From Epidermidibacterium keratini (GTDB taxonomy: Bacteria; Actinomycetota; Actinomycetes; Mycobacteriales; Antricoccaceae), in NCBI RefSeq assembly GCF_009834025.1, contig NZ_CP047156.1, positions 558,001 through 622,000 on the forward strand: 64,000 bases of DNA, written 5' to 3'. Below, piece by piece: positions 56,397 through 64,000 of this stretch. Position 1 is the first letter of the stretch. Each line of letters opens with the position of its first letter. The notes beneath the pieces were generated by a model, which was not told the DNA's origin, ran no database searches, and was given only the letters and a program-made list of their open reading frames with translations. Both the position numbers and the translations under genes were made by a program.

Positions 56397-57524
56397 TTAT
56401 AAGAGTGCGATGTCGTCGCGATGCATGACCTCGCGCTGATGATCTGAATCTAGCTCTCCGGTCTGTTTGCCCATCAGCGCGGGCAGCTCGTCGGAGTCGT
56501 AGGCCACGAGCCCGCGCGCAACCGCACGACCACCGGAGTCGACGAGCTCCACCGCGTCTCCGGCGTCAAAAATGCCGGTGGCGCCGGTGATCCCGGCCGG
56601 CAGCAGTGACTTCCGGCCGCGCACGACGGCACGCACCGCGCCGTCGTCGATGACGATCTGTCCGCGCGGGTCGCTGGCCCACCGCAGCCAAAACAGCCGC
56701 TGCGACGGGCGGCGCCCCCGCGACGGGACGAACGTGCCGACCGGTTGTCCGGTGACGGCGCGCGGCGCGTTCTGGGTCGAGGTGATGATGACGTCGACCC
56801 CTGCCCCGCTGGCGATCCGCGCCGAGTCCAGCTTCGTCGCCATCCCGCCGGTGCCGACACCGACGCCCAGCGCGCCACTGGTGTCGACGCTGCGCAGCCC
56901 TGCCTCGTCGGTGATCACCGGGATGAGGTTGGCCGGTCCCTTGTTGGGGTTTGCGTCGTACACGCCGTCGACGTCCGAGAGCAGCACCATGCCTTGCGCG
57001 GCCACCAGATGCGCGGTGAGCGCGGCCAGCCGGTCGTTGTCGCCGAAGCGGATCTCTTCGGTGGCGACGGCGTCGTTTTCGTTGACGATGGGTACGACGC
57101 CGAGCTGCAGCAGCCGGTCGAGGTTGCGCTGGGCGTTGCGGTAGTGCGAACGGCGCTGCAGGTCATCGGCGGTGAGCAGCACCTGCCCGACCCGCAGCCC
57201 GTGCCGGGCAAACGAAGCGGCGTACGCCTCGACGAGCAGCAGCTGACCGATCGAGGCCGCCGCCTGCTGGGTGGAGAGGTCGCGCGGGCGGCGCCGCAGG
57301 CCGAGCGGCGCGATACCGGCCGCAATCGCTCCGGAGCTCACCAGCACGACCTCGCGGCCCGCGGCGACGACGCCGGCGATGGCATCGACCAGGAAGTCGA
57401 GCCGGTCGACGTCCAGACCGGTGGCCCCGTCGCTGCCCGGTCGGGTCAGCGACGAAGAGCCGACCTTGACCACGATCCGGCGCGCGCGCCCCAGTGCCGC
57501 GTGCGCCGCACCCTCAGAGGTCAT
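56397..57524 (-). CDS. proB: Glutamate 5-kinase
   Basis: 375 residues from ATG 57524 (GAGGACGACG before it; overlaps the obg stop by 11 bp); the frame to 57695 is not coding. First step of proline synthesis. Kinase core: [33 protein letters not shown] and [16 protein letters not shown]-terminal PUA domain follows ([15 protein letters not shown]). Confidence 0.96.
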   Translation of the reverse strand: MTSEGAAHAALGRARRIVVKVGSSSLTRPGSDGATGLDVDRLDFLVDAIAGVVAAGREVVLVSSGAIAAGIAPLGLRRRPRDLSTQQAAASIGQLLLVEAYAASFARHGLRVGQVLLTADDLQRRSHYRNAQRNLDRLLQLGVVPIVNENDAVATEEIRFGDNDRLAALTAHLVAAQGMVLLSDVDGVYDANPNKGPANLIPVITDEAGLRSVDTSGALGVGVGTGGMATKLDSARIASGAGVDVIITSTQNAPRAVTGQPVGTFVPSRGRRPSQRLFWLRWASDPRGQIVIDDGAVRAVVRGRKSLLPAGITGATGIFDAGDAVELVDSGGRAVARGLVAYDSDELPALMGKQTGELDSDHQREVMHRDDIALL

Positions 57525-58965
57525 CGTCGTCCTCGGTGACCTCATACGGCACGCGGCGGGCGCGCTTGGCCTCGAGCCGCTCCTGTGCGGAAATGCGGTT
57601 GTTCTCGCGCTCCAGGCGCGGGTCGGTGCCGCGATGGCCGAACGCCACCACTCCGGTCTCGCCGGCGACCGACTCGGCGGTCGGCTCCCATTCAAACGAC
57701 ACGTCGCCGATGGTCACGTCGCAGCCGGGCAGCGCACCCGCCTTCGCCAGGGCCGATTCGACCCCGAGCTTGGCGAGCCGGTCGGCCAGAAAGCCCACGG
57801 CCTCGTCGTTGGTGAAGTCGGTCTGGCGGATCCACCGCTCGGGCTTGGTCCCGCGCACGATGAAGCCGCCTTCGGACTGCGGGTCGGGCTCGATCGTGAA
57901 CTCGTCTTCGCCGATGACCTTCGGGCGCAGCACGATCCGCTTTGCCTCCGGTTCGGGCAGCCCGGCGCGGTACTCGGCGACCGCGCGCCCGAGGCCGAAC
58001 TTCAACGCCTCGATGCCCTCGTGGGTGACCGCAGATACCAGATATACCTCGAATCCACGCTCTTCAAGCTCGGCGCGCACAAACTCGGCCAGCTCGCGCG
58101 CTTCGGGTACGTCGACCTTGGTGAGCGCGACGATCTTGGCACGCTCGGCAAGATCGCCGTACTCGTCAAGCTCGTGCACGATCGACTCGATGTCCGAGAC
58201 TGGGTCGCGGCCCGGCTCGAGCGTGGCGCAGTCGACGACATGCACGATCACTGAGGTGCGCTCGACGTGACGCAAAAACTCCAGGCCCAGCCCCTTGCCC
58301 TGCGAGGCGCCGGGAATCAACCCAGGCACGTCGGCGACGGTGTAGGTCTCATCGCCGGCCTGCACGACCCCGAGGTTGGGCACCAACGTGGTGAAGGGGT
58401 AGTCGGCGATCTTCGGTCGCGCGGCTGACATCACCGAGATGAGCGATGACTTGCCCGCGCTCGGGAAGCCCACGAGACCGACGTCGGCGACCGACTTCAG
58501 CTCGAGTACGACGGTGCTTTCCAGGCCGGGCTCACCCAGCAGCGCAAATCCGGGCGCCTTGCGGCGAGACGTCGCGAGCGCCGCGTTGCCCAGGCCACCG
58601 CGCCCGCCCGGAGCAACGGCGTACTCCGATCCGGCGACGTCGAGGTCGGCGAGTACGCCGCCGTCCTGGCCCGTCACGACGGTCCCGACGGGGACACGCA
58701 GGGTCAGCGACTCGCCGTTGGCCCCGCCGCGGTGCGATCCCATGCCGGGCTTGCCGTTGCCGGCGCGCTGGTGCGGGCGGTGGTGGAAGTCCAGCAGCGT
58801 ATGCACGTTGGGGTCAGCCACCAGGGTGACGTCGCCGCCGTGTCCACCGTTGCCGCCGTCCGGGCCGCCGAGCGGCTTGAACTTCTCGCGGTGCACCGAC
58901 ACGCACCCGTGACCGCCGTTGCCGCCGCTGACGTGCAGCACGGCGCGATCGACGAAGTCGGCCAT
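57514..58965 (-). CDS. obg: GTPase Obg
   Basis: 483 residues. Ribosome-assembly and stress GTPase. Gly-rich Obg fold ([33 protein letters not shown]), then G1 [22 protein letters not shown], and TKVD, then the C-terminal OCT domain. Transcribed with rplU-rpmA; a hairpin plus T-tract between rpmA and obg probably attenuates read-through. Confidence 0.97.
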   Translation of the reverse strand: MADFVDRAVLHVSGGNGGHGCVSVHREKFKPLGGPDGGNGGHGGDVTLVADPNVHTLLDFHHRPHQRAGNGKPGMGSHRGGANGESLTLRVPVGTVVTGQDGGVLADLDVAGSEYAVAPGGRGGLGNAALATSRRKAPGFALLGEPGLESTVVLELKSVADVGLVGFPSAGKSSLISVMSAARPKIADYPFTTLVPNLGVVQAGDETYTVADVPGLIPGASQGKGLGLEFLRHVERTSVIVHVVDCATLEPGRDPVSDIESIVHELDEYGDLAERAKIVALTKVDVPEARELAEFVRAELEERGFEVYLVSAVTHEGIEALKFGLGRAVAEYRAGLPEPEAKRIVLRPKVIGEDEFTIEPDPQSEGGFIVRGTKPERWIRQTDFTNDEAVGFLADRLAKLGVESALAKAGALPGCDVTIGDVSFEWEPTAESVAGETGVVAFGHRGTDPRLERENNRISAQERLEAKRARRVPYEVTEDDDDL

Positions 58966-59003
58966 CGCGCGTTCCTCTTTCTACTTCTACGAACTCTGCT
59001 GCC

Positions 59004-59048
59004 AAAAAGCGTCGAGGGGCGACGACCGATGTGGTCGCACGCCCCTCA
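59004..59048 (-). terminator. Terminator/attenuator between rpmA and obg
   Basis: On the minus strand GAGGGGCG pairs with CGCCCCTC, with an inner GCGACC/GGTCGT stem, followed by a run of five T (as AAAAA at 59004-59008 on the plus strand). It lies about 20 bp after rpmA and about 40 bp before obg, so obg needs read-through or its own promoter. Confidence 0.8.
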
Positions 59049-59068
59049 ACGAAAGTGTGTGGTGTTGC

Positions 59069-59335
59069 CTAGCTGGCGGCAGTCTCGGCCTCGACGATGC
59101 TGACCAGCTTCTTGCCGCGGCGGCTGCCGAACTCGACCGAGCCCGCAGTCAGCGCAAACAACGTGTCGTCGCCGCCACGCCCGACACCCTCACCGGGGTG
59201 GAAGTGCGTGCCGCGCTGGCGAACGATGATTTCGCCGGCCTTGACGACCTGGCCGCCGAAACGCTTGACGCCGAGGCGCTGGGCGTTGGAGTCGCGGCCG
59301 TTACGCGAGGACGATGCGCCCTTCTTATGTGCCAT
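59069..59335 (-). CDS. rpmA: 50S ribosomal protein L27
   Basis: 88 residues. The conserved N terminus [20 protein letters not shown] starts directly, without a cleaved extension, and [13 protein letters not shown] follows. It lies 8 bp after rplU. Confidence 0.97.
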   Translation of the reverse strand: MAHKKGASSSRNGRDSNAQRLGVKRFGGQVVKAGEIIVRQRGTHFHPGEGVGRGGDDTLFALTAGSVEFGSRRGKKLVSIVEAETAAS

Positions 59336-59343
59336 GTCGGTGC

Positions 59344-59658
59344 CTACTTCCCGCTTGAGATGCCGGTGACCTTGACGGTCGTGAGCGGCTGACGGTGGCC
59401 CTGCCGCTTCTTGTAGCCGGTCTTGTTCTTGTACTTCATGATGCGGACCTTCGGGCCCTTGATCTGGTCGACGATCTCCGCCGCGACCGAGGCCTTGGCG
59501 AGGCTGTCGGCGTCAGCGGTGATGTGCGCGCCATCGACGAGCAGTACGACCGGCAGGTCGACCGACGAGCCCGGCTCGGCGTCGAGCTTCTCGATCTCGA
59601 ACACGTCGCCCTCGGCGACGCGGTACTGCTTGCCGCCAGTCTTGACTACGGCGTACAC
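59344..59658 (-). CDS. rplU: 50S ribosomal protein L21
   Basis: 104 residues from GTG 59658 (GGAG 5 nt before). Beta-barrel 23S-binding protein: [19 protein letters not shown] and the C-terminal [18 protein letters not shown]. First gene of rplU-rpmA-obg. Confidence 0.97.
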   Translation of the reverse strand: MYAVVKTGGKQYRVAEGDVFEIEKLDAEPGSSVDLPVVLLVDGAHITADADSLAKASVAAEIVDQIKGPKVRIMKYKNKTGYKKRQGHRQPLTTVKVTGISSGK

Positions 59659-59766
59659 GGCAACTCCTCAAGGTGCTGATCGTCTTACGGTGCGCAGCAC
59701 GCGGCTACGCAGATGGTGTGTGGAAAGTCTGGTGTGCGCGCCACTTGCTGGCAGGCGCGACAAACA

Positions 59767-59796
59767 AATATATCTCACGCCGCTTCGGAGGGTCAA
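59767..59796 (-). promoter_or_regulatory. Sigma-70-type promoter for rplU-rpmA
   Basis: On the minus strand TTGACC (59796-59791), an 18-nt spacer, and TATATT (59772-59767) form a strong match. It would start transcription near 59760, leaving a leader of about 100 nt before rplU, long enough for a ribosomal-protein leader fold. Confidence 0.75.
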
Positions 59797-59827
59797 CGCG
59801 GCTGGGCCTGACCTGCCTCACACTCTC

Positions 59828-59882
59828 CTGCGGTGGGACCGGACACCCTACGGCGCGTCTAGGGTGTCCGGTCCCACCGCAG
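59828..59882. repeat. Palindromic repeat, family F, copy 2 (perfect 23-bp hairpin)
   Basis: Bases 59828-59850 pair without a mismatch with 59860-59882 around a 9-nt loop. Its arm begins CTGCGGTGGGACC and is followed, on the far side, by ATG, matching the CATCTGCGGTGGAACC arm at 44649-44711 with one change. It ends 5 bp before the rne stop codon and so is the probable end of the rne transcript. Confidence 0.9.
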
Positions 59883-59887
59883 ATGAG

Positions 59888-62521
59888 CTAGTCGGCGTTC
59901 TTCGGGGGTCCGGCAGGTCGGCGGGCGGCGCGGCGGCGCCGCGAGGTCGCCTTCGGTGGCGCGTCCGCGGTCACCACGGCAGCGGCAGCGGGCGCGGTCT
60001 CAGCGCCGCTGTGATCGTCGCCCCCGGCCGCAGCCTCGACCTCTGGCTCGTCCGGGCCCCCACCCTCGCCACGCTTGGCGCTGGCGGCCGCGATCGCACT
60101 GAGTTGGGCCGAGGAGTCGCGCACCGGTACGGCGTCCTTGCCCGAGTCACCGTTGCCGTTGCCGTTACCGGTGCCATTGCCGTTGCCGCCCTTGCGGCCA
60201 CGACGGCGGCCCGAACTCGAGCCCGAACCCGAACCGGAGTCCTTGCTGCTGGGCGAAGCGGTCTTCTTCTCGACCGGCTCGTGGTGCACGATCAGCCCGC
60301 GGCCATCGCAGTGCGGGCACGGCTCGCTGAAGGCATCGAGCAGGCCCTGCCCGACCCGCTTGCGGGTCATCTGCACCAGGCCCAGCGAGGTGACCTCGGC
60401 GACCTGGTGCTTGGTGCGATCGCGTCCAAGGCACTCGGTGAGCCGCCGCAGCACGAGGTCGCGGTTGCTCTCCAGCAGCATGTCGATGAAGTCGATCACC
60501 ACGATGCCGCCGACGTCGCGCAGCCGCAGCTGGCGCACGATCTCCTCAGCCGCTTCGAGGTTGTTGCGCGTGACGGTCTGCTCGAGGTTGCCGCCGCTGC
60601 CGGTGAACTTGCCGGTGTTGACGTCGATGACCGTCATGGCCTCGGTGTGGTCGATGACCAGCGAGCCGCCCGAGGGCAGCCACACCTTGCGCTCCAGCGC
60701 CTTGTCGAGCTGTTCGTCCACGCGGTTGGCCTCGAAGATGTCATCGCCGTCGTACTTCGTCACCCGTTCGGACAGATCCGGCGCGACGTGCGAGATGTAC
60801 GACGAGATCGTCTCCCACGCCTCGTCCCCGGAGATCTCCATCGAGCTGAAATCTTCGTTGAAGAGGTCTCGTACGACGCGGATCGCCAGGTCGGGCTCTT
60901 CGTAGAGCATCGACGGCGCCTGAGTCTTGGAGTCGGCGACCTTCTGCTCGATGACCTCCCACTGGGCCTTGAGCCGGTTGACGTCGCGAGTGAGCTCTTC
61001 CTCGGTGGCGCCCTCGGCGGCCGTGCGGATGATCACACCTGCATCGTCGGGCACGATCCGGCGCAGGATCTCCTTGAGCCGCTGGCGTTCGGCGTCGGGC
61101 AGCTTGCGGCTGATCCCGGTCATCGAGCCGCCAGGCACGTAGACCAGGTAGCGGCCCGGCAGCGAGATCTGGCTCGTCAGCCGCGCGCCCTTGTGCCCAA
61201 TGGGGTCCTTGGTGACCTGCACGAGCACCTTGTCGCCGGACTTCATCGCCTGCTCGATGCTGCGCTGCTTGCCTTCGAGCCCGGCGGCGTCCCAGTTGAC
61301 CTCGCCGGCGTACAGCACCGCGTTGCGCTTCTTGCCGATGTCGACGAAGGCAGCTTCCATGCTCGGCAGCACGTTTTGCACCCGGCCGTAGTAGACGCTG
61401 CCGGCAAACGACTGCTCGCTGGCGAGGGTCACATAGTGCTCGACGAGTACGTCGTCCTCGAGTACGGCGATCTGGGTGCGCTCGCCGCGCTGACGCACGA
61501 TCATCTTGCGAGTCACTGCCTCGCGGCGTGCGAGGAACTGCGCCTCGGTCAGGATGGGCGCGCGGCGGCGGCCAGCATCGCGGCCTTCCTTGCGCCGCTG
61601 GCGCTTCGCCTCGAGGCGCACCGACCCGCTGACGCCGCGGACCTCGTCGGTCGCCTCCTGCTCGCCCTCGGCGCCATCGCCGCGGCGGCGACGCCGCCGG
61701 CGGCGACGCGACGAGCCACCGGAATCCGCGGAGTCGTCGTCTTCCTGGGTGTCGCTCTTGGGGCCCTTATCGGCGCGCTCCGGCTTGTCAGCCTTGTCGG
61801 ACTTCTTGTTGGTCTTCTCCGACCTCTGGCCCTTGCCGGCCTTGTCGGTCTTGTCGGTCTTGCTGGCCTCGTCATCGGAGGCGTCGTCGGCCTGCTCGGC
61901 GTCGCTAGCGTCCTCGGGCTTCTTGCCCCGGCCACGGCGGCCACGCCGGCGGCGACGTGAGTTCGGATCGCCGTCGTCGTCGCTGTCCTCGGCCTCGGGC
62001 GTGTCATCGCTTGAGTCGCTCGCGGCTGGCTCGGTCGTCGCCCGACGCGGCTGGACCGGGACCGCCTCGGGTGCGACAAACAGCGCCAGTGCTGGTGACT
62101 GCGCCGACTCCTCAGGCTCGGCGGCCGCTGACGGCGCCTCGTCGCCGGCATCCGATAGCTGGGGTACCAGCCCGGCGGCAGGCTCGTTGCTCGTGCCCGG
62201 TGCGGCTGGGTCCTCACCCGCGCTGGCGAAGCGGGCCCGCACCTGCTCGGCAAGCTGGGCGGTCAGCACCGCGCTCGCGCTGCGTCGTGGGTCGCCGAGT
62301 GCCTCAAGCTCGGCGAGCACCACCTTCGAGGTGGTGCCGAGCTCCTTGGCGAGGGCATGCACGCGAACCCGTTCGCCGGCCGGCGTACTCGATGCCTTGG
62401 TTGCCGCCGCCGTCGGTGCGCCGCCGGTGGCTGGCTCCGGCGCGTCCGTGCTGGGATCGGCGCTTGCCGAATCCGGGGTAGCAAAGGGTGAAGCGGTGTG
62501 CTCCTGGTCGTTCTCGCTCAT
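59888..62521 (-). CDS. rne: Ribonuclease E/G
   Basis: 877 residues. Main endonuclease of RNA decay. N-terminal about 330 residues are disordered (Asp/Glu and Lys runs, Arg-rich tracts) but contain, at about 51-77, a motif like the IF-2 N-terminal domain (RVHALAKELGTTSKVVLAEL). The S1 domain is near RVQNVLPSMEAAFVDIGKKRNAVL. The DNase-I-like core has VIDVNTGKFTG and VVIDFIDM, and CPHCDGRGL is the zinc link. The C terminus is Gly/Ser/Asn rich. Confidence 0.95.
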   Translation of the reverse strand: MSENDQEHTASPFATPDSASADPSTDAPEPATGGAPTAAATKASSTPAGERVRVHALAKELGTTSKVVLAELEALGDPRRSASAVLTAQLAEQVRARFASAGEDPAAPGTSNEPAAGLVPQLSDAGDEAPSAAAEPEESAQSPALALFVAPEAVPVQPRRATTEPAASDSSDDTPEAEDSDDDGDPNSRRRRRGRRGRGKKPEDASDAEQADDASDDEASKTDKTDKAGKGQRSEKTNKKSDKADKPERADKGPKSDTQEDDDSADSGGSSRRRRRRRRRGDGAEGEQEATDEVRGVSGSVRLEAKRQRRKEGRDAGRRRAPILTEAQFLARREAVTRKMIVRQRGERTQIAVLEDDVLVEHYVTLASEQSFAGSVYYGRVQNVLPSMEAAFVDIGKKRNAVLYAGEVNWDAAGLEGKQRSIEQAMKSGDKVLVQVTKDPIGHKGARLTSQISLPGRYLVYVPGGSMTGISRKLPDAERQRLKEILRRIVPDDAGVIIRTAAEGATEEELTRDVNRLKAQWEVIEQKVADSKTQAPSMLYEEPDLAIRVVRDLFNEDFSSMEISGDEAWETISSYISHVAPDLSERVTKYDGDDIFEANRVDEQLDKALERKVWLPSGGSLVIDHTEAMTVIDVNTGKFTGSGGNLEQTVTRNNLEAAEEIVRQLRLRDVGGIVVIDFIDMLLESNRDLVLRRLTECLGRDRTKHQVAEVTSLGLVQMTRKRVGQGLLDAFSEPCPHCDGRGLIVHHEPVEKKTASPSSKDSGSGSGSSSGRRRGRKGGNGNGTGNGNGNGDSGKDAVPVRDSSAQLSAIAAASAKRGEGGGPDEPEVEAAAGGDDHSGAETAPAAAAVVTADAPPKATSRRRRAARRPAGPPKNAD

Positions 62522-62690
62522 CGCGAAGCGTCCTCCGGCCTACGCGTGCGCTGCACGCTGGCGCGAAGCGCTCACGCGTGCCGGCATGCGCAAGGCATGT
62601 CGTGCGAGTGACCTCTGGCTGTCCAGGTCGACTCGCAAAAGTCTCATCTGGCCATCGTCGCGGCGCCGGTGCCGGCTCGAAGAGCGGTCG

Positions 62691-63464
62691 CTAGCTCGCT
62701 GGCGATGGGGCGATGACGACGTTCGCGTCCTCGAACGGGTCGAGCAGCTGTCCTTCGTGATCGAGGGATCCTTGAGCCAGGCGCAGCGCCGAGGGCGGCT
62801 GCTGTGGCTCGAGTCCGGCTACCTCACGAAGTGCCGTGAACACGTCATCTGGTCGTACGACGGGCGTTGCCTGCCGCACGGTTGAGGTCATTATGACACA
62901 GCCGTCGGGTTCGGTTTGCACGCTCGCCTCGACGAGCGCGCCGCGCACGTCGACTTGCTTGCGCCCGTTTTGGTTGACCCGCTCGACCACGACGTCGTCC
63001 GCGGCCCACAGAGCGGCCACAGCGCTCTCGATCACCTCACGGCTCTCGCCGGGGAAGGCGAACCGCCAGCGCGAGGCCTGCACGCGGTCGGCAAGCGACT
63101 TACCCAGCGCCGGGATGACCTCCTCGACCGCCAGCTCCTCCGGCAGCGCGGCGCGAAGCCGGTCGAGTACGTCGGCCGGGTCGAGCTCGGCGCTCAGCCC
63201 GATCTCGACGTACTCCGCAACGCTGGCGATCCCGGTGGGCGCGGCGCCCACCCACGAGATCTTCGGGTGCGGGGTGAAGCCGGCGCTGAAGCCGATCGGC
63301 AGGCCGGCGCGACGGATCGCACGTTCGAAGACGCGGGTGTAGTCACGGTGCGACATGAAGCGCAGCCGCCCGGTCTTGCGGTAGCGCAGCCATAGTCGCT
63401 GCACGACCGGTGGCGGCGGGGGTCCGTCCGGAGTGCGTTGCTTGCGGGATCTCCCGCCGCTCAC
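62691..63464 (-). CDS. DUF2344 protein (TIGR03936 family), radical-SAM partner
   Basis: 257 residues from GTG 63464, which overlaps the stop of the upstream gene (GTGA). Family marks: LWLRYRKTGRLRFMSHRDYTRVFERAIRRAGLPI and FSAGFTPHPKISW. It is encoded after the TIGR03960 radical SAM gene and before rne in many actinobacteria; the two act together, probably in tRNA or cofactor modification. 169 bp separate it from rne. Confidence 0.88.
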   Translation of the reverse strand: MSGGRSRKQRTPDGPPPPPVVQRLWLRYRKTGRLRFMSHRDYTRVFERAIRRAGLPIGFSAGFTPHPKISWVGAAPTGIASVAEYVEIGLSAELDPADVLDRLRAALPEELAVEEVIPALGKSLADRVQASRWRFAFPGESREVIESAVAALWAADDVVVERVNQNGRKQVDVRGALVEASVQTEPDGCVIMTSTVRQATPVVRPDDVFTALREVAGLEPQQPPSALRLAQGSLDHEGQLLDPFEDANVVIAPSPAS

Positions 63465-64000
63465 TGGCCTGCCCCGGAGGACGACACGACCGTCAGCGGT
63501 AGCAGCTTCTTGCCGGTCGGGCCGATCTGGATGTCGGTGCCCATACCTGGGCACACACCGCAGTCATAGCAGGGAATCCAGCGGCAGTCGTCGACCTCGG
63601 TCTCATCAAGCGCGTCCAGCCAGTCGTCCCACAGCCACTGCTTGTCCAGGCCCGAGTCGAGGTGGTCCCACGGCAGGATCTCGAACTCGCCGCGCTCACG
63701 AGTCGTATACCAGGCGAGGTCCACGCCGTACTTCGCGAGCTCGCGCTCGGCGCACTGGACCCACCGCTCGTGCGAGAAGTGCTCGCTCCACCCGTCGAAG
63801 CGCCCGCCGTCGGCCCAGACCGCCTCGATGACCGAGCCCACGCGACGGTCGCCGCGCGAAAGAAGTCCCTCGATCTCCGACGGTTTGCCGTCGTGGTAGC
63901 GGAAGCCGATCGAGCGCCCGAGCGCCTTGTCTCCGGTGATCGCCGCGCGCAGCTTGGCGAGCCGGTCGTCGATGGTCTGCGCACTCGCCTGGCTCGCCCA
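63461..64000 (-). CDS. Radical SAM protein (TIGR03960 family), N terminus outside window
   Basis: The last 179 residues of a longer gene; the frame is open to base 64000. The C-terminal domain has QWLWDDWLDALDETEVDDCRWIPCYDCGVCPGMGTD, with a Cys-rich CYDCGVC cluster. The core radical SAM motif is upstream of the window. The family pairs with DUF2344 (TIGR03936). Confidence 0.85.
   Translation of the reverse strand, partial: WASQASAQTIDDRLAKLRAAITGDKALGRSIGFRYHDGKPSEIEGLLSRGDRRVGSVIEAVWADGGRFDGWSEHFSHERWVQCAERELAKYGVDLAWYTTRERGEFEILPWDHLDSGLDKQWLWDDWLDALDETEVDDCRWIPCYDCGVCPGMGTDIQIGPTGKKLLPLTVVSSSGAGQ

Noticed and set aside
59423-61960. Very long plus-strand frame opposite rne and rplU
   Set aside because: It is the antisense shadow of two well-supported genes in GC-rich DNA; the protein has no recognisable domain.

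Overview
The window is a stretch of GC-rich chromosome from an actinobacterium (Actinomycetota). The gene order is close to the Mycobacterium tuberculosis arc that runs from dnaG to rne: dnaG-dgt, glyS, an SmtB-type regulator, uppS, recO, era, corC, ybeY-phoH, rsmE-dnaJ-hrcA, hemW, lepA, rpsT, holA, comEC-comEA, degV, rsfS-nadD, proA-proB, obg-rpmA-rplU and rne. GTG starts, 4-nt ATGA/GTGA stop-start overlaps and a decaprenyl-type UppS fit this. I cannot name the genus from sequence alone.

Layout. 1-5.2 kb: a quinone-reductase fragment, a PD-(D/E)XK nuclease-like protein, and an amidase with an AtuA-type protein. 5.2-7.2 kb: tRNA-Asn, a YtxH-like protein, an alpha/beta hydrolase and a 21-bp tandem repeat. 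7.2-15.1 kb: dnaG-dgt-ydcF-dusB-glyS, with low-complexity membrane proteins around glyS. 17-19 kb: zinc uptake (znuC, znuB) with an SmtB-like zinc sensor. 19.2-26.4 kb: uppS-recO-era and corC-ybeY-phoH, where phoH carries an intein. 26.6-31.2 kb: a lipoprotein and rsmE-dnaJ-hrcA with a CIRCE operator. 31.3-36.1 kb: small membrane and secreted proteins, hemW, and a barnase/barstar-like pair. 36.1-41.2 kb: an apparent catabolic cluster (dehydrogenase, aldehyde dehydrogenase, M20 hydrolase, amidase). 42-64 kb: housekeeping genes for translation, competence, NAD and proline synthesis, ribosome assembly and RNase E. No stretch longer than 300 bases lacks a gene.

Three things stand out. (1) The PhoH ATPase is interrupted by a 366-residue intein. 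It starts with Ala and carries the Trp/Cys/Thr triplet that defines class 3 inteins, plus two intact LAGLIDADG-type endonuclease motifs. (2) Most gene 3' ends, above all convergent ones, hold very long hairpins (18-30 bp stems, mostly without T-tracts). At least two arm sequences recur in different places, so some are dispersed palindromic repeats. (3) An octamer-like motif centred on GTAC (CGTACTCG and its complement, and CGTACGCC-type variants) recurs through coding DNA in several reading frames.
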